Assembly (NCBI RefSeq): GCF_036924525.1
Contig: NZ_JAZHRU010000001.1
Coordinates: 4,803,001 to 4,867,000, forward strand
Length of the DNA stretch: 64,000 nt
Origin: Bradyrhizobium sp. AZCC 1719
GTDB taxonomy: Bacteria; Pseudomonadota; Alphaproteobacteria; Rhizobiales; Xanthobacteraceae
Direction: 5' to 3'
A program made the translations under genes and the position numbers. Below are positions 52,813 to 63,686 of this stretch, piece by piece. The notes under the pieces are model-generated. The model made no database searches. It had not been told where the DNA came from and saw only the letters and a program-made list of their open reading frames with translations. Within the stretch, counting starts at the first letter, position 1; each line of letters starts with the position of its first letter.

Positions 52813-52841
52813 TTGACTTTATTGTGCGGTGCACATATAGG
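52813..52841 (+). promoter_or_regulatory. Sigma-70-type promoter of phasin gene with embedded second operator
   Basis: TTGACT (52813-52818), a 17-base spacer and TATAGG (52836-52841). The spacer holds TTGTGCGGTGCACA, a near copy of the upstream palindrome, so a bound repressor would block RNA polymerase. Confidence 0.6.
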
Positions 52842-52905
52842 GACGTTGTGGTCAGGGAGCCGGGACCTCCCGGCAATAGGAACGCTCAGTCTGGGAAAGG
52901 ACTCC

Positions 52906-53247
52906 ATGATGGTCAAAATTGAAGACATTCAGAACTACGGCAAAGAGCATCTCGAATCGGTTGCCGCTTCCGCAACCAACGTGCAGAGCGGCGTTCAGGC
53001 GATCGCCACCGCCTACGGCGACTACGCCAAGAAATCGTTCGAAGACACCAAGTCGTTTGTCGAAAAGCTCTCCGGCGTGAAGTCGCTGGACAAGGCGCTC
53101 GAAGCCCAGACCGAATTTGCGCGTTCTTCCTACGAAACCTTCGTCGCGGAGTCGCAGAAGATTGCCGGCCTCTACACCGACCTCGCCAAGCAGGCCTACA
53201 AGCCGTACGAAGGCCTGGTCGCGAAGTTCACCCCGGCGGCGCACTAA
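52906..53247 (+). CDS. Phasin family protein
   Basis: A 113-residue amphipathic protein coating polyhydroxyalkanoate granules. It is helical throughout, with the phasin pattern AIATAYGDYAKKSFEDTKSFVEKL, then SLDKALEAQTEFARSSYETFVAESQKIAGLYTDLA at its core. GGAAAGGA sits before the ATG. Its promoter carries two PhaR-like palindromes. It ends at a strong terminator. No PHA synthase is nearby. Confidence 0.93.
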   Translation: MMVKIEDIQNYGKEHLESVAASATNVQSGVQAIATAYGDYAKKSFEDTKSFVEKLSGVKSLDKALEAQTEFARSSYETFVAESQKIAGLYTDLAKQAYKPYEGLVAKFTPAAH

Positions 53248-53271
53248 TTCGCGGCTTCATATTTCGAAACA

Positions 53272-53302
53272 AAAAAGCCCGGCCGTAACGGCCGGGCTTT
53301 TT
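53272..53302. terminator. Bidirectional rho-independent terminator
   Basis: AAAAAGCCCGGCC and GGCCGGGCTTTTT (53272-53284 and 53290-53302) form a perfect 13-bp stem with a five-base loop. It lies between the phasin and TadG-like gene stops and can serve both strands. Confidence 0.9.
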
Positions 53303-53324
53303 CTTTCCGTCTCGATTGCGGCGC

Positions 53325-54704
53325 TTATTTCGCGACGCGCAGCTTGGCCAGCGACTGGCCGATCGATTTGAAGACCGACGCGGTCTGGCCGGCCTCCGTG
53401 ATGTGATAGAATTTGTTCGCATCGCTGGCGCATTCCTTGAGCACGGCAGACTCCCCATCCCCGCCGGTATCGACCTGGACGGTGTAGATCACGACGTTGT
53501 ACGGCGCCTTCTTGGCGTTTGCGCACAGGATCTTCTGGCGAGCATCAATCTGCGACGCGTTGTTGTACCAGCGGTTTTGCGTGTTCAGGCCGTCCGACAG
53601 CAGGACGATGGCGTCCTGGTACTCATAGTTCGCCGTATCCTTGGGCGGGGCATTGAACGGCGTCACGCTTACGCCGAGCGTCAGCCAGGCCCATGCCATG
53701 CCGATGCCCTGGTTGGTATTGCCGGTAGGCTTCAAGTTGCCGATCAACGTCTTGAGCGCCGTCCAGTCGTAACTCATCGGCATGATCGGCGGCATATAGG
53801 AGGTGCTGCCCGTCTTGCAGTAGGAGCCATATTCCTCGGCGACGGCCATCGTCGGCGCGTTGGCCGAGGTCGGCGGGGTGTTCTTGGTGTCTTCGTTCTG
53901 CTCGCGGTCAGTGACGCAGCCTGTCCATTTGCTTCTGTCCGGCGTCCAGATCTTGCCTTTGTCCTTGCAAGTATCTCTGTCCGTATAATCCGACTTGCTG
54001 CACGTGCCCCAATACCTGGTAGCATTCTGAGTGTCCCACAACGACCAGTCGATCCAGCTCTCGTTGACATAGCTGGTGCCAAGGTTGACGTCCTTGGCGA
54101 AGGGAATAATCGATATGTACATGTCGCCGGTATTCTTTGCGAGCTTGCTCAATTGATCGACCAGGCTCTTGGCGGCCTCCTGCATCGCCGGCATCTTGCC
54201 GTCGTCTTTCATCGAACCCGTCACGTCGAGCGCCATGGCGACGCGCATGCGCACGTTGCCCCAGGCCGAGGTGGAACTGGTAGTGAAGCCCAGGTTCGGG
54301 TAACCGGCGACCCGCATGATCGTGGTATCCACGGCGCCGGAGCCGTTGATCAGGATGGTCGAGCCTTTGCCGGAGGTTGGGGTATAGCTTGCCGAGATCG
54401 TGATCGATTTGGCTTCCGGGTTGGTATAGAGGGCCTTGAAATACGCGTCTGCCTTCGTCGGGATTTCCGAGGTCGAGATGGTGCCCTCGGTCAGGTCCCT
54501 CGCCAGCATCAGCGCAGTCGAATCGAGGGCGGCCTGCATCGAGGTTCGCGCGCTGACAGCGCGCGTGTAATCAACCGCCGCGCCGACGAAAGCCATGATC
54601 GGGAGTACCGCGATCCCGAACAGGATCGCGATGTTGCCGTCATTGGCGCCGGCAAACCGGCTTGCCGCCGTGCGAAAGCGACGGAATGCGACTGTATCGA
54701 GCAT
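53325..54704 (-). CDS. TadG-like pilus assembly protein with VWA domain
   Basis: A 459-residue protein with the TadE/TadG-type N-terminal membrane segment (GNIAILFGIAVLPIMAFVGAAVDYTRAV) and a von Willebrand A region (VAMALDVTGSMKDDGKMPAM, with MIDAS DVTGS, and DAIVLLSDGLN later). Cys-rich loops lie in the middle. The start at 54704 is preferred because the prepilin-like segment then begins about residue 20; a longer frame begins at 54839. It is placed alone, without tad or cpa genes in view. Confidence 0.87.
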   Translation of the reverse strand: MLDTVAFRRFRTAASRFAGANDGNIAILFGIAVLPIMAFVGAAVDYTRAVSARTSMQAALDSTALMLARDLTEGTISTSEIPTKADAYFKALYTNPEAKSITISASYTPTSGKGSTILINGSGAVDTTIMRVAGYPNLGFTTSSTSAWGNVRMRVAMALDVTGSMKDDGKMPAMQEAAKSLVDQLSKLAKNTGDMYISIIPFAKDVNLGTSYVNESWIDWSLWDTQNATRYWGTCSKSDYTDRDTCKDKGKIWTPDRSKWTGCVTDREQNEDTKNTPPTSANAPTMAVAEEYGSYCKTGSTSYMPPIMPMSYDWTALKTLIGNLKPTGNTNQGIGMAWAWLTLGVSVTPFNAPPKDTANYEYQDAIVLLSDGLNTQNRWYNNASQIDARQKILCANAKKAPYNVVIYTVQVDTGGDGESAVLKECASDANKFYHITEAGQTASVFKSIGQSLAKLRVAK

Positions 54705-55203
54705 GGCCTCACCGCAAATGTGATTTCTTGCGGGCATTTCCGCCCGGGCCGCTAAACAGGCGGTAAACCGGTTCCGGTAAAAACGGGTCAAAGCCGGTGC
54801 ACCGCCAGACCGGTCGCCAAAAGCCCCCGGTATGCTCAACGGCGGCTAAACGGGCCGTCGCGGTCCTTTGTCAAATCCGGCAGAAACGATTAACCTTGCT
54901 CCGGATAGCCGAGCCGGGAATCGGGCCGGTCGCGGGACGTGGCAGGCAACATCAATGCGCTTGCGGCGATCCGGCGACGGACCCATATTCCAGGTGCCGA
55001 TCCGGCCAACGGGTCGGACCGGGAGCGGCGATCTGGAATAAGCGTTACTGGGTACCAGGCGGTGGCTTATGTCAGAGCCGATCGCGTGTGGGCCAGGATG
55101 CGCTCCGGTCATCCCTTTTGGAATCTCGAACGCCTGAGCCATGTTGCAGCCAACCTTCAAAGCTTGTCCGTCCGTGCCGGCAAAGTCATCTTCTGCTCCC
55201 CGA
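54705..55203. other. Divergent intergenic region before clpS
   Basis: About 500 bases between the divergent TadG-like and clpS genes. No conserved protein is recognisable in either strand. It should carry promoters of both genes but I could not assign them. Confidence 0.45.
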
Positions 55204-55536
55204 ATGAGCAATGACGAGAACCGCAACGCCGGAACCGGCGGTCCATCAACGTCGGTCATCACCAAGGTCAAGCCGAAGACCAAGCGTCCGAACCTCTATC
55301 GCGTCCTTATTCTGAACGACGACTACACGCCGATGGAGTTCGTCGTTCATGTGCTGGAGAAGTTCTTCCAGAAGGATGCCGAAGCGGCCACCAAGATCAT
55401 GCTCCATGTCCATCACCACGGGATCGGTGAGTGCGGCGTGTTCACCTACGAGATTGCCGAGACCAAGGTCACGCAGGTGATGGATTTTGCGCGCAAGCAC
55501 CAGCACCCACTGCAATGTGTGATGGAAAAAAAATAG
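55204..55536 (+). CDS. clpS: ATP-dependent Clp protease adaptor ClpS
   Basis: N-end rule adaptor of 110 residues that brings substrates with bulky N-terminal residues to ClpA. The core [20 protein letters not shown] with the binding-pocket Asn-Asp-Asp, and the helix [18 protein letters not shown] and [17 protein letters not shown] are diagnostic. The free N-terminal tail is about 30 residues. clpA follows in the same direction after about 265 bases, as in most alphaproteobacteria. Confidence 0.96.
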   Translation: MSNDENRNAGTGGPSTSVITKVKPKTKRPNLYRVLILNDDYTPMEFVVHVLEKFFQKDAEAATKIMLHVHHHGIGECGVFTYEIAETKVTQVMDFARKHQHPLQCVMEKK

Positions 55537-55802
55537 CCGCGCGTGGCTCGCGATCCGGCCGGAAATAAGGAACGGGATTGCATTGATCGGTGTTGATGGA
55601 CGCCGACCGTATTCTCGGCAGTTTTTTCGGGGGAGAGGTCGCGTGCCGCCGCCGTGGTGCCGCGAATTTAGAGGAAAACCACGCTTGCGGAACCGGTCTT
55701 TCGCCACGATCGTGTGTAACTATATGACAGGGGATGACGAAGGTTGTTGTTGCCTCACCGGGTAATGGCGATCATGATGACCGGGGACCATAGAGGACGC
55801 GA

Positions 55803-58205
<2,403 letters not shown>

Positions 58206-58243
58206 TCGCCGTTCGACCGAGCGACGCGACGAGAGAATGCAAG

Positions 58244-58270
58244 AAGGCCGGCTCGACAGCCGGCCTTTTT
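58244..58270 (+). terminator. Rho-independent terminator after clpA
   Basis: AAGGCCGGCT (58244-58253) and AGCCGGCCTT (58258-58267) form a stem with loop CGAC and TTTTT following. It serves clpA and, read from the other side, ends close to the PilZ gene's stop. Confidence 0.85.
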
Positions 58271-58288
58271 CTTTGGCGTCTTGCAGCT

Positions 58289-58645
58289 TCAGCGCTCGTT
58301 GAGCAACTCGTCGATCCGGCGCTGGAGCTGCCGCTTCTTGATCTCGCTTCTGCGCAGCCGCTCCTCGAGATCGGAGACCGGCTCGGCAGGGCTTTCCGCC
58401 CTGAATGCGACGCCGACAAAGTTGTCGCGCCACCAGATGACCCTGGCGAGGAAAGAGCGGCCCTTGCGCGCGATGCGCAACGAGAGCTGCTCTTTCGGCA
58501 ACTGCACGTCATTGCTGAATTCGATGGTCGCGCCGTGATCGGAGATATTGCGGACGATGCATTCGCGCGTCGCGCCGTATTCGCCGATCTCGGCGACGCC
58601 GCCATACATCACCTTGTCGCGCACGCTCTCGCGCCGGTCCTGCAT
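58289..58645 (-). CDS. PilZ domain-containing protein
   Basis: A 118-residue c-di-GMP receptor-type protein. The first motif is RRESVR (RxxxR) and the second NISDHGATIEF (D/NxSxxG) after about 30 residues; a C-terminal coiled segment (SDLEERLRRSEIKKRQLQRRIDELLNE) forms a helix. It might change surface or motility behaviour on c-di-GMP binding. The gene stands alone. Confidence 0.88.
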   Translation of the reverse strand: MQDRRESVRDKVMYGGVAEIGEYGATRECIVRNISDHGATIEFSNDVQLPKEQLSLRIARKGRSFLARVIWWRDNFVGVAFRAESPAEPVSDLEERLRRSEIKKRQLQRRIDELLNER

Positions 58646-58855
58646 TGAAAGTCTCCCAAAAAAGTGAGGAGACTTTTACCCCGCTTTGTTGCCCGTAAAA
58701 GTCCGGCCGCCGCAAAATGCGGCGTTAACGTAAATTAACGTCGGTTCCGATGGCGGGGATTTCGGAGCAATTGCAACGCAAAAAAGGCGGCGCGCAGCGG
58801 AAAGGCGGCGGATCCACCTGCAAGCCATGATCGTTTGACTGACGTTTTCACCGCA

Positions 58856-59833
58856 ATGCGCATTCCCGGATTGCGAACTGCCATGCAAAGATATCGGTTT
58901 CTTCGCGCCCTATGGTGCACGCTGTGGCTTTTGTCCTCAGTTGCGAACGCCTTCGCCGAGGACGCGGGTGAGGCTACCCGGTCGAGCGCGACAGCTAGCC
59001 AAAAGCCGGCCACCGCGCGCGAGAGCGAGGCGCGCGAAGCGATGTGCCTGATGATCGAGTCGGCGGCGAGGGCGTCGGACCTGCCGCTGGAGTTCTTCGC
59101 GCGCGTGATCTGGCAGGAGAGCCGCTTTCAGTCGGATGCGGTCGGGCCGGTGACGCGGAGCGGCGCGCGTGCGCAGGGTATTGCGCAGTTCATGCCGGGA
59201 ACGGCGAACGAACGCGGCCTGCTCGATCCCTTCAATCCCGTGCAGGCGCTGCCGAAGTCGGCCGAGTTTCTCGACGAGCTGCGCAACCAGTTCGGCAATC
59301 TCGGGCTCGCCGCCGCGGCGTACAATGCTGGCCCTCGGCGCGTGCAGGAATGGCTGGCCGGCGCCGGCGGGATGCCGCAGGAAACCCGCAGCTACGTGAT
59401 CGCCATCACTGGTTCGACGGTGGAGGAGTGGGCCGCGGCGGGACGAAGCGGCAAGATGCCGGAGCTAGCCCGGACCTCGAGCTGCCGCGAATTGATGGCG
59501 CTTTTGAAACAGGCGCCCAATCCCTTTATCGCCGGGCTGGAGCAGCGCGTGAAGCTCGCCGCCGCGAAGGTGTGGGGCGTGCAGCTCGCCGCCGGCTTTT
59601 CCCGCGACAAGGCGCTTGCGATGTATGGGCGCGCGGTCTGGCGCCTTTCGAGCGCGATCGGCAATCGCGACCCCAGCATTCTCGCCTCGCGCCTGCGCAG
59701 CCGCGGCCGGGCGACGTTCTACCAGGTGCGCTTCGGCGCCGACACACGCGGCGAGGCCGACGACCTCTGCAACCGCATCCGCAAGGCGGGCGGGGCGTGC
59801 TTTGTGCTAAGGAACAGGGGCGTGCCGGGTTGA
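58856..59833 (+). CDS. Lytic transglycosylase with SPOR-like C-terminus
   Basis: Peptidoglycan-cleaving enzyme of 325 residues. A signal peptide runs to about residue 35 (FAEDA). The SLT domain has catalytic Glu in VIWQESRF, then AQGIAQFMPGTANERGL and AAAYNAGPRRV. The C-terminus (RATFYQVRFGADTRGEADDL) looks like SPOR and would bind denuded glycan. Starts at 58835 (TTG) or 58883 are possible; ATG at 58856 is taken. Confidence 0.9.
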   Translation: MRIPGLRTAMQRYRFLRALWCTLWLLSSVANAFAEDAGEATRSSATASQKPATARESEAREAMCLMIESAARASDLPLEFFARVIWQESRFQSDAVGPVTRSGARAQGIAQFMPGTANERGLLDPFNPVQALPKSAEFLDELRNQFGNLGLAAAAYNAGPRRVQEWLAGAGGMPQETRSYVIAITGSTVEEWAAAGRSGKMPELARTSSCRELMALLKQAPNPFIAGLEQRVKLAAAKVWGVQLAAGFSRDKALAMYGRAVWRLSSAIGNRDPSILASRLRSRGRATFYQVRFGADTRGEADDLCNRIRKAGGACFVLRNRGVPG

Positions 59834-59846
59834 CAATGCTTCTTCC

Positions 59847-59926
59847 GTCATTCCGGGGCGATGCGAAGCATCGAGCCCGGAATCTCGAGATTCCGGGTCC
59901 GGTCCTTCGGACCGTCCCGGAATGAC
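59847..59926. repeat. Palindromic intergenic repeat
   Basis: Outer arms GTCATTCCGGG and CCCGGAATGAC (59847-59857 and 59916-59926), with inner hairpins CGATGC-GAA-GCATCG and GGAATCTCGAGATTCC and CGGTCC-TTC-GGACCG. Such nested palindromes are typical of dispersed rhizobial repeats. It separates the transglycosylase from azlC. Confidence 0.7.
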
Positions 59927-60036
59927 ACCGTGCATTTGTCATCCATCGCATAGCCGCCCTGAGCGGAGCTTGGTTGACGCGCCCCGCATTCATCAGCCCT
60001 ATGCCCGCGACGACTTAAACCTCCATCCGGTCATCC

Positions 60037-60780
60037 GTGGCGCTGCCTCCGCTCTCTTCTCCCCAATGGAAAAGCCCCATTCGCGCCTTTGCATGGGGCA
60101 TGAGTTCGGTTGCGTCCACGGTGCTCACGCTGGTGCTGTTTGCGACCTATCTCGGCATCGGCGCGCTGGCCCATGACAGCCATTTCAGCCTCGGCTGGGT
60201 GCTCGGCAGCACGCTCCTCGTTTGGGCGGGGCCGGCGCAGATCATCCTGATTTCGACGCTCGGCTCCGGGGCGACCGCGGTGCAGGCGGCGATTGCGGTG
60301 ACGGTGAGCGCGATCCGGCTGTTTCCGATGGTGGTGTCGGTGTTGCCTCTGATGAAGACGCCCAAGACCAGGCGCCGGCATCTCGTGTTGGCGACGCATT
60401 TCATTGCCGTCACGCTTTGGGTCGAATGTTATCGGCTGCTGCCAAAAGTGCCGCGCGAGCGGCGGATTGCGTTCACGCATGGCCTCGGCTGCGGACTCGT
60501 CACCGTCTGCATGATCGCGACTACGTTTGGTTATGCACTTGCCGCCAAGCTGCCGCCGCTGTTTGCGGCGGCGATCCTGCTGCTAACGCCGCTGGCGTTC
60601 CTGCTGTCGACGGCGCGCAACTGCAAGCAGGTATCGGATGTGCTGGCGCTGGTGCTGGGGCTTTCGTTGTTTCCGCTGGTGTCGATGCTGCATACCGGCG
60701 TCGATATCCTGATCAGCGGCGTCACCGCCGGCAGCATTGCCTACGGCGTGCACTGGTGGCGGGAGAGGGCGCGCGCATGA
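60037..60780 (+). CDS. AzlC-family permease subunit
   Basis: Inner-membrane protein of 247 residues with about seven helices (for example STVLTLVLFATYLGIGALA, GWVLGSTLLVWAGPAQIILI). The AzlC-type FAxxGMxxS start (AFAWGMSSVAS) and AGPAQ motif are seen. With AzlD it forms an exporter of branched-chain amino acids. GTG start at 60037. Its stop overlaps azlD by four bases. Confidence 0.87.
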   Translation: MALPPLSSPQWKSPIRAFAWGMSSVASTVLTLVLFATYLGIGALAHDSHFSLGWVLGSTLLVWAGPAQIILISTLGSGATAVQAAIAVTVSAIRLFPMVVSVLPLMKTPKTRRRHLVLATHFIAVTLWVECYRLLPKVPRERRIAFTHGLGCGLVTVCMIATTFGYALAAKLPPLFAAAILLLTPLAFLLSTARNCKQVSDVLALVLGLSLFPLVSMLHTGVDILISGVTAGSIAYGVHWWRERARA

Positions 60781-61121
60781 GCGAGTTTTTCGGCAGCCCG
60801 CACGCGCTGTTGCTCCTCGTGCTTGCAGGTTTCCTGCCCAACGAGATCTGGCGGATGGCCGGGCTGTGGTTCGGCGCCGGCGTCGACGAGGGCTCGGAAG
60901 TCCTGGTGTGGGTGCGGGCGGTGGCGACTGCCATTCTCGCCGGCGTCATCGCGCAAATCCTGGTGCAGCCGCCGGGCGCGCTGGCCGGCGTGCCGGATTG
61001 GCTGCGCTATGGCGCAGTCGCCGCAGGCTTTGCGGTGTTCATGTTGACGCGACGCTCGATCTTTGCCGGCGTGGTCTCTGGCGAGATCATCCTTCTGGCC
61101 GGGAAATGGTGGCTTGGTTGA
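60777..61121 (+). CDS. AzlD-family membrane protein
   Basis: A 114-residue small partner of AzlC with three or four hydrophobic helices (ALLLLVLAGFLPNEIWRMAGLW, VWVRAVATAILAGVIAQIL, YGAVAAGFAVFML). The LPNEIWRM segment and helix pattern are the AzlD type. Coupled to AzlC by ATGA. The pair is inferred to export amino acids. Confidence 0.85.
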   Translation: MSEFFGSPHALLLLVLAGFLPNEIWRMAGLWFGAGVDEGSEVLVWVRAVATAILAGVIAQILVQPPGALAGVPDWLRYGAVAAGFAVFMLTRRSIFAGVVSGEIILLAGKWWLG

Positions 61122-61202
61122 TTGCATGGCCCATAATCCGGTACTGTCCCGCCCGACAAGAAAAGTTGCACGCGATCCGTGCCCATCTCACTGGATTAGG
61201 CA

Positions 61203-61694
61203 ATGGTTCAGGATACCAAGCTCCGCGAGGGCGAAGTTACCGTCGACATGCCGGCAGCCCGCGATGCCGGGCTGGTCTTCATCGGCCGCATCCGCACGCC
61301 CTGGAAGTCACGGCTGGAGACGCCGCGACAGGGCCGCCACGACGGCCCGGTCTGCCGGCTCGAGATTTTCGAGCCCTGGGTGCCCGCGATCAAGGGCGTC
61401 GACTTCTATGAAAATCTCGAAGTGATCTATTGGCTGCATCACTCGCGCCGCGATCTCGTGCTGCAGAGCCCGAAGAATAACCAGAAAACCCGCGGCACCT
61501 TCTCGCTACGCTCGCCGGTGCGGCCGAATCCGATCGGCACCTCGATCGTGAAGTTCGTCGGCGTCGAAGACAACGTCATCCTGGTGCGCGGCCTCGACTG
61601 TCTCGACGAGACGCCGCTGCTCGACGTCAAGCCCGACCGCTGCGAGTTCTCGCCGCTGGCACCTCCGCAGCCGGGGGATTTCCAGACGGAGTAG
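61203..61694 (+). CDS. trmO: tRNA (N6-threonylcarbamoyladenosine37-N6)-methyltransferase TrmO
   Basis: SAM-dependent enzyme of the TsaA/VirR-like fold, 163 residues, that methylates t6A37 in threonine t[22 protein letters not shown] near the start and [33 protein letters not shown] are family-typical. Length is that of the short bacterial form. It is followed by a long inverted repeat. Confidence 0.9.
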   Translation: MVQDTKLREGEVTVDMPAARDAGLVFIGRIRTPWKSRLETPRQGRHDGPVCRLEIFEPWVPAIKGVDFYENLEVIYWLHHSRRDLVLQSPKNNQKTRGTFSLRSPVRPNPIGTSIVKFVGVEDNVILVRGLDCLDETPLLDVKPDRCEFSPLAPPQPGDFQTE

Positions 61695-61696
61695 GG

Positions 61697-61859
61697 TTCA
61701 CCCGCCCCTTGAGGGGGCGGGTCGACGCGCGTGCAACGCGCGGCGGGGCGGGGTGAAGGTCTCTCCACGTCCGACAGCGTTCGTGTCGATAGACCGTCAC
61801 CCCGCCCCGGCACGCATCTTGCGATGCGTGCCGACCCGCCCCCTCAAGGGGCGGGTGAA
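61697..61859. repeat. Long imperfect palindrome with exact 28-base arms
   Basis: Bases 61697-61724 and 61832-61859 are exact reverse complements (28 bases each; left arm starts TTCACCCGCCCC). Inside, GGGGCGGGGTGA (61745-61756) pairs with TCACCCCGCCCC (61797-61808), and small hairpins flank them. It lies between convergent trmO and HIT genes and is probably a dispersed palindromic repeat that also terminates both. Confidence 0.85.
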
Positions 61860-61863
61860 GGGA

Positions 61864-62286
61864 TCACCCCAGCGCTGCCATCAGCTTGGTCGCGTTGTCT
61901 TCCAGCACCTTCACATCTTCCTTGCGGCTTGCGGGCGGCAGTAGCGCCACGCCATCGTGGCGCGGCATGATGTGCATGTGCAAATGAAACACGACCTGCC
62001 CGCCGGCGGGCTCGTTGAATTGCTGTACGGTGATGCCGTCGGCCTTGAACGCCTTCATCGCGGCGGCGGCGATCTTGTGGGCAGCGCGCGCGACATGGGC
62101 GTAATCGTCGGGCGTGATGTCGAGGATGTTGCGGGCAGGGACTTTTGGAATCACCAGCGTGTGGCCCGGCGAACGCGGCATGATGTCGAGGAACGCCAGC
62201 ACGTGGTCGTCCTCATAAACCTTGTGGCAGGGAAATTCGCCGCGCAGGATTTTTGCGAAGGGGTTGTTGACGTCGTAGGCGGGCAT
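61864..62286 (-). CDS. HIT family protein
   Basis: Nucleotide-binding hydrolase of 140 residues. The histidine triad is HLHMHIM (H-x-H-x-H-x-x) near residue 100, with FAKILRGEFPCHKVYEDD at the start. HINT-type proteins split AMP from lysyl or similar adducts, but the physiological substrate is unknown here. Confidence 0.93.
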   Translation of the reverse strand: MPAYDVNNPFAKILRGEFPCHKVYEDDHVLAFLDIMPRSPGHTLVIPKVPARNILDITPDDYAHVARAAHKIAAAAMKAFKADGITVQQFNEPAGGQVVFHLHMHIMPRHDGVALLPPASRKEDVKVLEDNATKLMAALG

Positions 62287-62339
62287 GGGCTTCTTCCCTC
62301 AAGGTTTGATCTCAAATCTCACGTCGCCAGCTCAACCGG

Positions 62340-63578
62340 TCAAGTCTCGTCGGCGGCCTTGCGGAACGGGCCGGCTTCGGTCAGTTCCCGTCCGACCTCC
62401 GCGACATAGGCGCGCTCGCGCTTCAGATAGTCGGCAATCGCGCGGCGCAAATCGGGATCGGCGATGAAATGCGCGGAATAGGTGGTTTGCGGCAGGTAAC
62501 CGCGGGCCAGTTTGTGCTCGCCCTGCGCGCCGGCCTCCACGACCTTCAGGCCGCGCTCGATCGCAAAATCGATCGCCTGATAGTAGCAGACCTCGAAATG
62601 CAGGAACGGGTGATGCTCGACCGCGCCCCAATTGCGGCCGAACAGTGTGTCCGAGCCGATAAAATTGATAGCACCTGCGATCCAGCGGCCGTTGCGCTTG
62701 GCCATCACCAGGAGCACGTCGCGGCTCATGCTCTCGCCGATCAGCGAGAAGAATTTTCGTGTGAGATAGGGGCGACCCCATTTGCGCGAGCCGGTCTCCA
62801 TATAGAACGCGAAGAACGCATCCCACGCGTCCTCGGTGATATCGGCTCCAGTCAAGCGGTGGATGGTGATGCCGGCGGCCACCGCCTCGCGTCGCTCGCG
62901 CTTGATCGCCTTGCGGTGGCGCGAATTCAGCGAGGTGAGAAAATCCTCGAAAGTCCCATAGCCCTCGTTGTGCCAGTGAAACTGCTGGTCGTTCCGTTGC
63001 AGGAAGCCATGCTGACCCAACAACTTCGCTTCCGCCTCGCGGGCAAAGGTCACATGCACGGAGGAGGCGTTGGTCGCGTTGCACAGCGCCATTAGCCCGC
63101 GCGCCAGCGCCGAGCCGATCTGTTTGCGGTCGACGCCGTCGCGGACCAGAAGTCGGGGGCCGGTGGCAGGCGTGAACGGCACCGAGACCTGCAGTTTGGG
63201 ATAATAACGTCCACCGGCGCGCTCATAAGCATCCGCCCAGCCGCGGTCGAAGACATACTCGCCTTGCGAATGGGCTTTCAGATAGCACGGCACGACGCCG
63301 ACGATCTCGCCGTTGAGCCGTGCCAGCAGATGCCGGGGGCCCCAGCCCGTGCGGGCGCAGGCCGAGCCGGAAGCCTCGGCGGCAGCAAAAAATGCGTGGG
63401 AAACGAAGGGGTTATAGGCCGGCTTTGCAGCGGCGCAGGAGCCGTTCCGCGCAGCCAGCGTGTCCAGGTTTTCGAGGCCGTTCGGGTCGCCCGCCGGATT
63501 TGCGCAGGCGTCCCAATCCGCAGCTTTGATGTCGCTGACGGAGGGGACGGCTTCGAGGGTGATTTCGGATGATGCCAT
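62340..63578 (-). CDS. GNAT/FemAB-like protein (DUF482)
   Basis: A 412-residue protein of the peptidoglycan-biosynthesis-like DUF482 family with FemAB-type acyltransferase fold. NPFVSHAFFAAAEASGSA, RHRKAIKRERREAVAAGI and SRDVLLVMAKRNGRWIAG, GAQGEHKLARGYLP are typical. It is likely an aminoacyl or acyl transferase. It lies 53 bases upstream of the HIT gene, on the same strand. Confidence 0.87.
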   Translation of the reverse strand: MASSEITLEAVPSVSDIKAADWDACANPAGDPNGLENLDTLAARNGSCAAAKPAYNPFVSHAFFAAAEASGSACARTGWGPRHLLARLNGEIVGVVPCYLKAHSQGEYVFDRGWADAYERAGGRYYPKLQVSVPFTPATGPRLLVRDGVDRKQIGSALARGLMALCNATNASSVHVTFAREAEAKLLGQHGFLQRNDQQFHWHNEGYGTFEDFLTSLNSRHRKAIKRERREAVAAGITIHRLTGADITEDAWDAFFAFYMETGSRKWGRPYLTRKFFSLIGESMSRDVLLVMAKRNGRWIAGAINFIGSDTLFGRNWGAVEHHPFLHFEVCYYQAIDFAIERGLKVVEAGAQGEHKLARGYLPQTTYSAHFIADPDLRRAIADYLKRERAYVAEVGRELTEAGPFRKAADET

Positions 63579-63686
63579 CTAGAAATTCAAACCGGTCCCA
63601 TCATGCGATCAGCCAGCGCGCATGGCGACCAACGCCCTGCAAAGATCGTGCATCGGGCAGGCGAGTTCAAGGTGGCGCTGACAGCA

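Noticed and set aside
54939..55214. Reading frame ahead of and overlapping clpS
   Set aside because: It runs into clpS in another frame and has no recognisable domain.
58732..58745. TTAACGTAAATTAA as a CtrA box
   Set aside because: The spacer is six bases, not seven, so it does not fit the pattern used for the other two sites.
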